The position numbers were made by a program, and so were the translations under genes. A stretch of 10,756 nucleotides of DNA from Clostridiales bacterium UBA4959. Lineage in GTDB: Bacteria; Bacillota; Clostridia; Oscillospirales; CAG-272. The number at the start of each line of letters is the position of its first letter. The first letter of the stretch is position 1. Under the pieces are notes generated by a model. That model was given only the letters and a program-made list of their open reading frames with translations, was not told the origin of the DNA and ran no database searches. Where the stretch lies: positions 391-11,146 of the forward strand of contig DHAH01000074.1 of assembly GCA_002397345.1 (NCBI GenBank), written 5' to 3'. Below are positions 1-6,481 of the stretch, piece after piece.

Positions 1-1077
1 TGCCAAATCCGCGTTATAACGCGCGATAATCGCTTCCCATGTGATGCTGCCATCGGAGTTGTAGGGCATTTCGGCAAGCGAATAATGGCGCACGGCGTCA
101 ACGCCCAGCCGCGCGACAAGATCGTCGGCGTAAAGGACATTGCCCCGCGATTTACTCATCTTATCGCTGCCGAATAAAAACCACGGGCGGCCGAATACTT
201 TTTTGGGCAGGGGCAGCCCGAGCGCCATGAGAAATATCGGCCAGTAGATGGTGTGGAAACGCATAATGTCTTTGCCGATTACATGTACGTCAGCCGGCCA
301 AAACTTTTCGAATAAATCGCCGTCGTTGCCCTCGGGGTTATAGCCCAGCGCGGTGATATAGTTTGTCAAAGCGTCCAGCCATACGTAGATGACATGGCGG
401 CTGTCGATCGGGACGGGAATGCCCCACTTGAAGGACGAGCGCGACACGCACAAATCCTGCAGTCCCGGCAGCAGGAAATTGTTGACCATCTCTTTTTTGC
501 GCGACTCAGGCTCGATGAAACCGGGATTGTCCTGTATATATTTAAGCAGGCGGTCGGCATAGGCGCTCATACGGAATTTATAAGCTTCTTCCTGTGTTTT
601 TATCACCGGACGGCCGCAGTCGGGACAGACGGTGACGCCTTCTTTTTGTTCGACCTGCGTGTCGGTATAAAACGCCTCGTCGGGCTCGCAATACCAGCCT
701 TCGTAGGTGCCCTTGTATATATCGCCCTGCTCGTAGAATTTTTTAAATATCGCCTGAACCGCTTTTTCGTGACAACTATCCGTCGTGCGGATGAATTTTG
801 TATAGCTTGCGCCGACAAGATCAAAAGTGCGGCGTATTTCGCCCTCCGTTATCTTGTCCACAAATTCTTTGGGCGTTATGCCGGCTTCGGCGGCTTTATT
901 CTCGATCTTCTGACCATGCTCGTCGGTGCCGGTTAAGAAAAACACATCATAACCGTGCTGACGCTTATAGCGCGCGATCGCGTCGGTGAAGATAATTTCG
1001 GAGGTGTTGCCTATATGCGGTTTTCCCGACGCATACGCTATCGCGGTGGTAATGTAATATTTGGGTTTGTCGTTCAT
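1..1077 (-). CDS. metG: Methionyl-tRNA synthetase, N-terminal 359 residues (runs off the left edge)
   Basis: Charges tRNA-Met with methionine in the cytoplasm, using ATP. I translated the minus strand from the ATG at 1075-1077; the frame stays open to base 1, so the anticodon-binding and C-terminal parts are missing only because the window ends. Visible class I aaRS signatures are HIGN at residues 21-24 (a common clostridial form of HIGH), TGTDEHGQ after it, WLDA in the middle, and KMSKS at residues 306-310 (bases 148-162). The connective-peptide zinc knuckle is Cys130-x-x-Asp133 and Cys151-x-x-Cys154, so one expected cysteine is an aspartate. A Shine-Dalgarno-like AGAAGG lies 9 bases before the ATG, inside the end of the upstream gene. 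The start is only one base past the stop of the TelA-family gene, so the two are almost certainly co-transcribed and translationally coupled. Identity is very secure. Confidence 0.97.
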   Translation of the reverse strand, partial: MNDKPKYYITTAIAYASGKPHIGNTSEIIFTDAIARYKRQHGYDVFFLTGTDEHGQKIENKAAEAGITPKEFVDKITEGEIRRTFDLVGASYTKFIRTTDSCHEKAVQAIFKKFYEQGDIYKGTYEGWYCEPDEAFYTDTQVEQKEGVTVCPDCGRPVIKTQEEAYKFRMSAYADRLLKYIQDNPGFIEPESRKKEMVNNFLLPGLQDLCVSRSSFKWGIPVPIDSRHVIYVWLDALTNYITALGYNPEGNDGDLFEKFWPADVHVIGKDIMRFHTIYWPIFLMALGLPLPKKVFGRPWFLFGSDKMSKSRGNVLYADDLVARLGVDAVRHYSLAEMPYNSDGSITWEAIIARYNADLA

Positions 1078-1078
1078 T

Positions 1079-2203
1079 TTATTTAACCTTCTGCTTATTT
1101 GTGCTTATCTCAAGCAGCTTGTTTTTAAGCTGCGTTTCTATGCGGGACAGCTCGACCTGCGCGGCGCGGCGTTTTTCTCTGCCCTCGTTTTGGATTGTTA
1201 ACACTTCGTCGAGCGTTGTGATCAGCGCTTCGTTGGTAGCGGTCAGCGTTTCAATATCAACGATGCCCCGCTCCGATTCGCGCGCCGTTTCGATTGTTGC
1301 GATCTTAAGCGCTTCGGCGTTGCGGCGCAGCAGCTCGTTGGTCATATTGGCGACCTCGCGCTGCGCGGTCAGCGCCTGCTGCGAGTGCGCGAGCCCCAGC
1401 GCTATCACCATCTGGCTTTTCCACAACGGCACGGTGTTTACTATGGTGGAGTGAATTTTTTCACTCATCACCGCATCGTTGTTTTGCACCATACGGATCT
1501 GCGGGCCCATTTGCAGCGCGACGTTGCGCGTCAGCTCGAGATCGTACAGCTTTTTTTCAAACCGGTCGCACAACGAGGCAAAGTCGTTAGCCGCCTGCGC
1601 GTCGGCGGCAAGCCCCGTTTCTGTCGCGCGATTTACAAGCTCGTACAGCGTGGTGGAGCGCGCGTTCTCCAGCTTGCGCTTGCCCGCGATTACATAGAGC
1701 GTCAGCTCGCGAAAGTTTTCGAGGTTGACATTGTAGAACTTCTCCAGCACCGCGATGTCCTTCCGGAGCTGAAGCTGGTGCCCTTCCAGCGATTCTGTTA
1801 TTTTTTCGACCGCGTTTTCGGTTTTGTCATATTTGACCTTGAGCACCTCAAGCTTGTTTTTACCGCGGTTAAAAAAGGCTTTCAGCCCTTTTTGATTCTC
1901 CTGTATCTCAAACCCGCGCAGTTGGGCGATCAGCCCTGTGATCATCTCGCCCGCTTCGCCCAAATCCATGACGCGGATATTGGACAGCGCGGAGTCGGAG
2001 AACTCCGCGACCTTCGACTGCGCGCCCTCACCGTAGGACATTATGGCGTTGACATCGTTTATATTTATCTTCTCGCTGAATTCCTCGACCAGCTTGCGCT
2101 CTTCGTCGGACAGAGCTTCCTCCGTGAGGTCGGGTTTTATCAACGCGGGATCGGTATCGATTTTCAGCGAAGGCAGTCTTTGTGGCTTGAAATCGTCAGC
2201 CAT
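1079..2203 (-). CDS. TelA/KlaA/YaaN family protein (toxic anion resistance family)
   Basis: A 374-residue soluble protein with no signal peptide or membrane segment, the usual length for the TelA family (Pfam PF05816, 'toxic anion resistance'). It is rich in long charged helices that should form coiled coils. Family-typical stretches include FFNRGKNKL near residue 110, the helix with LEGHQLQLRKDIAVLEKFY near 140, and the QMGPQIRMVQNND segment near 230 that leads into a long helical C-terminus. Family members are linked to tellurite, nisin, beta-lactam or colicin tolerance, but the biochemical activity is unknown; the B. subtilis homologue YaaN sits next to XpaC, as here. GAGG lies about 9 bases before the ATG. 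It is 86 bases downstream of xpaC and one base upstream of metG. The family call is strong; the specific phenotype cannot be inferred. Confidence 0.9.
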   Translation of the reverse strand: MADDFKPQRLPSLKIDTDPALIKPDLTEEALSDEERKLVEEFSEKININDVNAIMSYGEGAQSKVAEFSDSALSNIRVMDLGEAGEMITGLIAQLRGFEIQENQKGLKAFFNRGKNKLEVLKVKYDKTENAVEKITESLEGHQLQLRKDIAVLEKFYNVNLENFRELTLYVIAGKRKLENARSTTLYELVNRATETGLAADAQAANDFASLCDRFEKKLYDLELTRNVALQMGPQIRMVQNNDAVMSEKIHSTIVNTVPLWKSQMVIALGLAHSQQALTAQREVANMTNELLRRNAEALKIATIETARESERGIVDIETLTATNEALITTLDEVLTIQNEGREKRRAAQVELSRIETQLKNKLLEISTNKQKVK

Positions 2204-2243
2204 TTTGCGTTACCTCGTTTTTGTTTTTATTAGAAAAGAGAAA

Positions 2244-2256
2244 GGGGCTGCACCCC
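2244..2256 (-). other. Small GC hairpin between xpaC and the TelA-family gene
   Basis: In the 86-base gap between the two genes a GGGG / CCCC inverted repeat encloses five bases. On the minus strand it is followed by a T-rich run (TTTCTCTTTTCT). It could be a weak attenuator that lets part of the transcription pass, or a degenerate relic of a GC-rich repeat. A 4-bp stem is too short to call it a terminator with any confidence. Confidence 0.25.
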
Positions 2257-2289
2257 GCAAATAAAAGAGTGTTTTATCAATATTATATA

Positions 2290-3021
2290 TTATCCGGTGA
2301 TATTTGTATTTTTATCCTCACCGCTTGTACCTCCGGCTGTGTCCGACAGCATGGATTCGAGCACATCGATATCGGTGGTAATGTCAAGCGTCATGTCATA
2401 CAGCAGTTTATCAAGCTGCGCGGCGAAAGCCGTATACATCGCGCGCACCGCGCCCTCGATTTCCGTCATCGCTGTGGAGGCGTTGCGCCCGTCAAGCCCG
2501 TGGCGGCGGAAGGTCAGATATGCGCGCAGCAGCTTATCAAGCTGGGGCAGATAATAATTGTAGTATCTGCGCAGGTTCTGGCGCTTTTCGGGATTTTCCG
2601 CCACATAGGTGTTAATTTTATGCCCGCATGCCAGCACGGGCGCAATCTCGTCGGCAAAACCGCGGTTGAATGCGGCGATTTTCGTCATTGACACTTCTGC
2701 GTTTTTCAGGTGATCCTCGCCGGAACCGAGCAGCTTATCCGCCTCTCCGCTGCCCGATGGCGGCAGCGCCGCCCGACGCGGGATTTTCACCTCGACGGGC
2801 GGGAACATGCGTTTTGTGACCGTGTAGATAAGCATAGCGCTGACGATCGCAATGGGTATATGAATCCATGAAGTCAGCGCGGCGAAAACAGCGTATACAC
2901 CGTATGCGCCTATAAAACCCACCGTGACAAGCCACGGGACAGGCGAGCGTTTGCGTTTTAATATGAATTCCAACTCCGGCTTACGCGGAGTCGGTGTCGG
3001 TTTTTTGGGGAGGTTGTTCAT
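2290..3021 (-). CDS. xpaC: XpaC-like membrane protein (5-bromo-4-chloroindolyl phosphate hydrolysis family)
   Basis: A 243-residue protein with a basic, proline-rich N-terminus (residues 1-28), two membrane segments at about 29-49 and 53-68, then a cytoplasmic helical domain. The YYNYYLPQLDKLL block at residues 153-165 and the C-terminal helix before LYDMTLDITTDIDVLESML are typical of the XpaC family (Pfam PF10112). The family name comes from hydrolysis of X-phosphate by B. subtilis XpaC; no catalytic mechanism is established and I see no phosphatase motif. In B. subtilis xpaC is followed by yaaN (TelA family), the same order as here, which supports both calls and suggests a shared membrane or envelope-stress role. 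The ribosome-binding site is poor: the nearest purine block, AGGA, lies 15 bases before the ATG, and no better in-frame start is visible. No clear promoter is seen in the 56 bases upstream, so it may depend on readthrough. Confidence 0.85.
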   Translation of the reverse strand: MNNLPKKPTPTPRKPELEFILKRKRSPVPWLVTVGFIGAYGVYAVFAALTSWIHIPIAIVSAMLIYTVTKRMFPPVEVKIPRRAALPPSGSGEADKLLGSGEDHLKNAEVSMTKIAAFNRGFADEIAPVLACGHKINTYVAENPEKRQNLRRYYNYYLPQLDKLLRAYLTFRRHGLDGRNASTAMTEIEGAVRAMYTAFAAQLDKLLYDMTLDITTDIDVLESMLSDTAGGTSGEDKNTNITG

Positions 3022-3077
3022 GTGTATTATTTTGTTTCCTGTGTTTAATAATTATTTAATTCACGTGTGATATTAAA

Positions 3078-4238
3078 TTATATAATTTTCGTGTTATATT
3101 CGTCCACCAATTCACCGACGCGTTTTATGCGTTCTATATCTCCGGTAGAGGAGATTTCGTCGGAGATGCCCAGCACCAGCCGGGGCGCAAACAGCTCCAG
3201 CAGACGTTTAACGCAGTCCTCCAGCGTTTCGATCGGGAATTCCTCGTCAAAATAGATCGCCGGAATGCCGTCGATGAGGTACATGTCGCCCAGATATTTT
3301 TTCATTTCATTGAGCGTCACGTCGCCCTGCGGTTTAGGGGTTATCGCTTCGATGCCGTCAAGCCCTGTTTCGTGATACATCTCCTGCAGTCCGCGGTTAT
3401 CGCCGTCGTAGTGCGAATATACAAATTTACCCGCGCGGTGGAGCGCTTCGCAGCGCATATTATAATCGCCCAGCACATATTTGCGGAACAACGCGGGGGG
3501 AAGCGTGCCCGAGTGGAGGTTGTCGCCGAAGTTGATGATATTTATCGGCGAATTGTTTATTACTTCTATCATACGCATATGGCTGCCGCGCAGTGCCTTG
3601 AAATATTCTTCGATAGTGTCGGGATAATCCTGAAGCGCGTAGATTGTTTCCTCCACGCCCATGAGATCGATGTATAAACGCTGGATTGACACGCGCGGCA
3701 TGAAGATGCAGGGCGCGCCCAGCCTGCCCCATTCTGCTTTCGTCGCGTCGAAGTGCGCGCCGTTCCAGCGCCATTTGGCGGTTTCCTCAAGGTATATCCA
3801 TACCTTGAGATCGTTCTCGCAGGTTATCCAGCGCTTGATGGTGCGCATAGCCCAGGAGTTGGGCGATTTTCTCAGCACCATGTTGACCCTGCCCAGCGGG
3901 GTGTCTATATAATGTTCGTAAGTATCGGAGTCAAGCCAATGACCGCCGCCAGACACGTTGTCGGACGGATCGCGGTATTCGTTATAACAGCCGTTGTAGT
4001 CGTAAACGCGGTTCGAGCAGCCCAGCTTGCGATATATCTGCGGCTGTGTCAGCCCCTCGTATTCGCCGGGCAGCTTGCCGTCGGCGAACATGCGGTCGGT
4101 CAGCCAGCAAAGGATGCGCGGTTGCCAGATGACACGCCCGCCCGCGCGCCCGAAGCAGACGTCCTCGTGCAGTTTCCACCAGTCGCGCTCGCCGTCGGGC
4201 AGTATATAGCCTTTATAACCGTCGTCATTCCGCTTCAT
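3078..4238 (-). CDS. Uroporphyrinogen decarboxylase-fold protein of unknown reaction
   Basis: A 386-residue cytoplasmic protein. The C-terminal two-thirds follow the URO-D / MtaA superfamily TIM-barrel pattern: INFGDNLHSG at 235-244, KFVYSHYDGD at 271-280, then GLDGIEAI, YLGDMYLIDGIPA and a final LVLGISDEISSTGDIERI block at 354-371. The family's HemE members decarboxylate uroporphyrinogen III, and its MtaA/MtbA members move methyl groups from corrinoid proteins using zinc. Here the HemE N-terminal PxWxMRQAGR motif is absent. The zinc His-x-Cys motif reads His276-Tyr-Asp278, and no cysteine stands in the C-terminal block. It is therefore probably neither a HemE nor a standard methyltransferase. 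It overlaps the upstream Gfo/Idh gene by 4 bp (ATGA), a sign of translational coupling and a joint pathway, plausibly catabolism of a sugar or other small molecule. Fold confident, reaction unknown. Confidence 0.8.
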   Translation of the reverse strand: MKRNDDGYKGYILPDGERDWWKLHEDVCFGRAGGRVIWQPRILCWLTDRMFADGKLPGEYEGLTQPQIYRKLGCSNRVYDYNGCYNEYRDPSDNVSGGGHWLDSDTYEHYIDTPLGRVNMVLRKSPNSWAMRTIKRWITCENDLKVWIYLEETAKWRWNGAHFDATKAEWGRLGAPCIFMPRVSIQRLYIDLMGVEETIYALQDYPDTIEEYFKALRGSHMRMIEVINNSPINIINFGDNLHSGTLPPALFRKYVLGDYNMRCEALHRAGKFVYSHYDGDNRGLQEMYHETGLDGIEAITPKPQGDVTLNEMKKYLGDMYLIDGIPAIYFDEEFPIETLEDCVKRLLELFAPRLVLGISDEISSTGDIERIKRVGELVDEYNTKII

Positions 4239-5287
4239 ATTGTATACAGCCTTTTATCGTCAATTTTGACGCGCTCGCCGGTCTGCGCCGACAGATAGCA
4301 GGCAAGCGCCATTTTCAGCGAGTCGCGCGCTTCGGTTATAGAGCATATCGGCGGACGTTTGCCCGATAAAAACTCCGCGAAGGGTACTGCCTGCGCCGCG
4401 ATGCGTTCGCCGTGTCCGGCGGGCGAGGGTATGCCCGAGAGCGTCCAGTCCGCGTTGCCCTCGATAAAATATTTCAGTCCCTCTGTACCGTGCGGCAGGC
4501 GGGTGGAGGGCCCGTCGCCGAAATACTGCTGCACCGCGCCGCGCGAACCGTATACCTCGGTGGTGATCTCGGCGGCGGAGCAGGCGAAGTAGGACGAGAT
4601 TTCTGCAATTAAGCCGTTTTTATATTTAAACAGAGCAACGCCGGTATCGTTCGGTATTTTAGGACTATTCATTGTGGACAGCTCCGCCATGACAGTTTCG
4701 GGCACGCCGAAAAGCCAGTTCAGCATATCGATCGGGTGCGCGCTGTCGTCGGCGAAGATGTCGCGGTTGAGCGCGGGGTCGTTGTGCCAGGTGTTCTCAA
4801 AACCCGTCCAAAGATGCGTGGCCAGCCCGTGACGGCGGCGGTAGGCGTATATATCGCCGATCTGACCGCTTGTGATAAGCTCTTTTATTTTTATATTCTG
4901 CGGATCGACCCGCATTTGGTAGCCGAGTGTGAAGGGCACTCCGTATTTTTCCACCGCGGCGGCGATTCTGTCGGCGGCGGAGAGGGTAAGCGCCAGCGGT
5001 TTATAGCAGATTATCGCCTTGCCCGCGGCAGCCGCAAGCTCGCAGAGCTCCGGATGGTATAATGTTTCCGAAGAAATTACAACAGCGTCAACATCGCTTT
5101 GTACCAGCGCTTCGGCGCTGTCCATTACGGCTGCACCGCCCAGCGCGGCGCAAGATTCTTCCGCTCGGCTGCGGTCATGATCCCAGCCGGCGGTGATTTT
5201 TACTCCAAGCTCGGGCATATCGCGCCATCTGCCGCCATATGCCATCACGTGTCCGTGAGCAAAACCGAGGATTCCTGCCTTAACCAT
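4235..5287 (-). CDS. Gfo/Idh/MocA family NAD(P)-dependent oxidoreductase
   Basis: A 350-residue cytoplasmic dehydrogenase of the glucose-fructose oxidoreductase / inositol dehydrogenase family. Residues 5-13 (GILGFAHGH) form the Rossmann dinucleotide-binding turn. Residues 94-97 read CYKP, the family's EKP motif with Tyr in place of Glu but with the catalytic-site Lys96 kept. DDSAHPIDMLNWLFG (residues 180-194) carries the conserved His184 and Asp187 of the C-terminal alpha/beta substrate domain. The frame stays open upstream to an ATG at 5318-5320, but I chose the ATG at 5285-5287 because GGAGGG lies 7 bases before it and the Rossmann strand begins immediately. The longer form would also start within a few bases of the predicted transcription start. 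The substrate is not readable from sequence; sugars, inositols and amino sugars are usual for the family. It is the first gene after the promoter and overlaps the URO-D-fold gene by 4 bp. Confidence 0.93.
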   Translation of the reverse strand: MVKAGILGFAHGHVMAYGGRWRDMPELGVKITAGWDHDRSRAEESCAALGGAAVMDSAEALVQSDVDAVVISSETLYHPELCELAAAAGKAIICYKPLALTLSAADRIAAAVEKYGVPFTLGYQMRVDPQNIKIKELITSGQIGDIYAYRRRHGLATHLWTGFENTWHNDPALNRDIFADDSAHPIDMLNWLFGVPETVMAELSTMNSPKIPNDTGVALFKYKNGLIAEISSYFACSAAEITTEVYGSRGAVQQYFGDGPSTRLPHGTEGLKYFIEGNADWTLSGIPSPAGHGERIAAQAVPFAEFLSGKRPPICSITEARDSLKMALACYLSAQTGERVKIDDKRLYTI

Positions 5288-5294
5288 ATTATGT

Positions 5295-5300
5295 CCCTCC
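5295..5300 (-). promoter_or_regulatory. Ribosome-binding site that fixes the oxidoreductase start
   Basis: GGAGGG on the minus strand, 7 bases before the ATG at 5285-5287. It favours this internal start over the in-frame ATG 33 bases upstream, for which I see no comparable site. Confidence 0.8.
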
Positions 5301-5322
5301 ACTAAAAAATAACTTACCATTA

Positions 5323-5351
5323 ATTATACATTACACGGCTAAAAAATGCAA
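5323..5351 (-). promoter_or_regulatory. Sigma-A type promoter for the oxidoreductase / URO-D-fold operon
   Basis: On the minus strand TTGCAT (5346-5351) and a consensus TATAAT (5323-5328) are separated by exactly 17 bases. Transcription should begin near 5316, giving a short leader of about 30 bases before the ATG at 5287. Confidence 0.75.
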
Positions 5352-5370
5352 TGATTTTATATTATATCTA

Positions 5371-5399
5371 TTGAATTAAATCGCGAGTGGGGGTATAAT
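5371..5399 (+). promoter_or_regulatory. Sigma-A type promoter for the membrane protein gene
   Basis: TTGAAT (5371-5376), a 17-base spacer ending in GGGGG, then a consensus TATAAT (5394-5399). The coding start follows about 30 bases later, after an AGAGGA ribosome-binding site. Its -35 box is only 19 bases from the -35 box of the divergent minus-strand promoter, so the two could compete or share one regulator. Confidence 0.75.
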
Positions 5400-5429
5400 A
5401 TGGAATAACGCTTATAAAAGAGGACATGT

Positions 5430-6284
5430 ATGATTGATTCCACACCGGTTGGAGCGCCGATACAAAAAAAACGCGCCGGAATGTTTGGCGCATATTTGAT
5501 ATTTACCGTTGCCGCCGCGCTCGCCGCAGCCGGACTGCAACTTTATCTGCTGCTCACAGATTATGATTTCACGCTCGGGTTGTATAAAAGCGGCTCGTCG
5601 CTGCCGACTGTGCTCGCCGCACTGCTTGTCGCCGCGACGGCGGTGCTGCTCACGCTCATTTTAACCGGACGTAAATATAAAATGTCCGACGCGCTGCCGC
5701 CTGTGGGCAGAGGGCTGACCTTCATCTCCGCGCTGACGGGCTTCGCGATGATCGGAACTGTCGTCATGCAGCTCATGCTCGGACTGAAGTATAAAATGAT
5801 GTTCGAGGGCTGGAAATCGGCGCTGGCGACGGGGCTGGAGGTTTGTCTGCTCGCGTTCGCGCTTCCTTCGGCGCTCTATTTTATAGTGATGGCGCTGCGG
5901 CGCGACCCGTACCAGCGCTCGACCGCGGCGCTCGGATTTTTCCCTGTGCTGTGGGCAGCCGCGCACCTGATGTGTGTATATTTTGACGCGAGCACAACGT
6001 TCAACAACCCGCTGCGTATATTAGAGCAGGCGGCGCTTATCGCCGTAATGCTGTTTTTTCTCATGGAGCTGCGCTATCTTATCGGGCGCGCAAAACCGCT
6101 GTTATATCTTGCGTTCGGCATGATTACCCTGCTGCTTATCGCCGCGTCCTCGCTGCCGACGTTTATAATGATACTGTTAATGAAAATGGACCTCTCGGTT
6201 GACACCATTTACGACGCGGCAAAGCTGTGCATGGCAATGTATATAGCCGCGCGGCTCGTGGGTGTGATACGCGCGAGGGAATAA
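5430..6284 (+). CDS. Unrecognised polytopic membrane protein
   Basis: A 284-residue very hydrophobic protein I cannot assign to a family. Likely membrane segments are at about residues 19-42, 58-79, 96-118, 132-156, 165-184, 197-217 and 223-250, with a possible eighth, more amphipathic helix at 257-280. Short basic loops (GRKYK at 80-84, LRRDP at 156-160, RARE at the end) suggest cytoplasmic faces by the positive-inside rule. There is no signal peptide, no ATP-binding or catalytic motif, and no conserved charged residue buried in a segment that would suggest a known transporter. AGAGGA lies just before the ATG, and a consensus promoter stands upstream. The gene is transcribed away from the oxidoreductase operon, and the next terminator lies at 6447-6476, beyond a possible small ORF. 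It is real by codon use and signals; its function is unknown. Confidence 0.85.
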   Translation: MIDSTPVGAPIQKKRAGMFGAYLIFTVAAALAAAGLQLYLLLTDYDFTLGLYKSGSSLPTVLAALLVAATAVLLTLILTGRKYKMSDALPPVGRGLTFISALTGFAMIGTVVMQLMLGLKYKMMFEGWKSALATGLEVCLLAFALPSALYFIVMALRRDPYQRSTAALGFFPVLWAAAHLMCVYFDASTTFNNPLRILEQAALIAVMLFFLMELRYLIGRAKPLLYLAFGMITLLLIAASSLPTFIMILLMKMDLSVDTIYDAAKLCMAMYIAARLVGVIRARE

Positions 6285-6304
6285 ATTATTTCCCGGGAAA
6301 TGAT
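6285..6304. repeat. Near-perfect 20-bp palindrome
   Basis: ATTTCCCGGGAAAT (6288-6301) is a perfect 14-bp palindrome; the three flanking bases each side extend it with one G-T mismatch. It sits directly after the stop of the membrane protein gene and just before the possible small ORF. It could be a protein-binding site, or chance. Confidence 0.5.
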
Positions 6305-6306
6305 GT

Positions 6307-6429
6307 ATGCGTTTTTATATCCATTTAGGTAATATAAACGCAACAACCATTATCAGAACAAATAAATGGCTCAGAGTCACCGGTAAAGTCGGTGAGCGTG
6401 GTAAATATACAGAGTGGCTTTATGAATAG
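6307..6429 (+). CDS. Possible small ORF, 40 residues, function unknown
   Basis: An ATG-initiated frame of 40 codons that I found by translating the gap by hand. It begins MRFYIHLGN and ends GKVGERGKYTEWLYE, with a mixed, protein-like composition: aromatic residues at both ends, a basic centre and no low complexity. It starts 22 bases after the membrane protein stop and ends 17 bases before a rho-independent terminator, so it would be the last gene of that short operon. The ribosome-binding site is weak (GGGA, 8 bases before the ATG). The stretch is visibly more AT-rich than its neighbours, with codons such as ATA and AGA, so it may be foreign, a relic of a longer gene, or simply non-coding leader sequence. 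I recognise no family. Confidence 0.35.
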   Translation: MRFYIHLGNINATTIIRTNKWLRVTGKVGERGKYTEWLYE

Positions 6430-6446
6430 CAATTTTAAATATTAAG

Positions 6447-6480
6447 AGCGGGACGCAGTAATACGCCCCGCTTTTGTTAT
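6447..6480 (+). terminator. Rho-independent terminator of the membrane protein operon
   Basis: AGCGGGACG (6447-6455) pairs with CGCCCCGCT (6464-6472) with a single A-C mismatch, closing an 8-base loop. TTTTGTTAT follows on the plus strand. Outer A-T pairs (6444-6445 with 6474-6475) lengthen the stem. On the minus strand the tail is less T-rich, so it should act mainly on plus-strand transcripts. Confidence 0.8.
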
Positions 6481-6481
6481 G

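Noticed and set aside
394..936. 180-residue plus-strand frame opposite metG
   Set aside because: It lies entirely antisense to an unmistakable methionyl-tRNA synthetase and has no ribosome-binding site or recognisable domain; it is a shadow of the GC-biased codons.
1385..2233. 282-residue plus-strand frame opposite the TelA-family gene
   Set aside because: It is antisense to a well-supported gene and its composition is low in family-like motifs. Long open antisense frames are expected from this codon bias.
2204..2289. A separate promoter for the TelA-family gene
   Set aside because: A TTGATA-like box is present on the minus strand but no -10 box stands at a usable distance, so the gene is more likely transcribed from upstream.
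3022..3077. A promoter for xpaC in the gap after the URO-D-fold gene
   Set aside because: A TATAAT occurs on the minus strand at 3077-3082, but nothing resembling a -35 box is found 16 to 18 bases upstream; the match is easily produced by the AT-rich gap.
5288..5320. An 11-residue N-terminal extension of the oxidoreductase
   Set aside because: The upstream ATG has no Shine-Dalgarno site and would fall within a few bases of the predicted transcription start, while the internal ATG has GGAGGG at 7 bases and begins the Rossmann fold directly.
6388..6410. A structured RNA element (TCACCG/CGGTGA hairpin) in the gap after the membrane protein
   Set aside because: The 6-bp stem is real, but it lies inside the small ORF, is followed by no T-run, and I recognise no riboswitch or ncRNA family in it.
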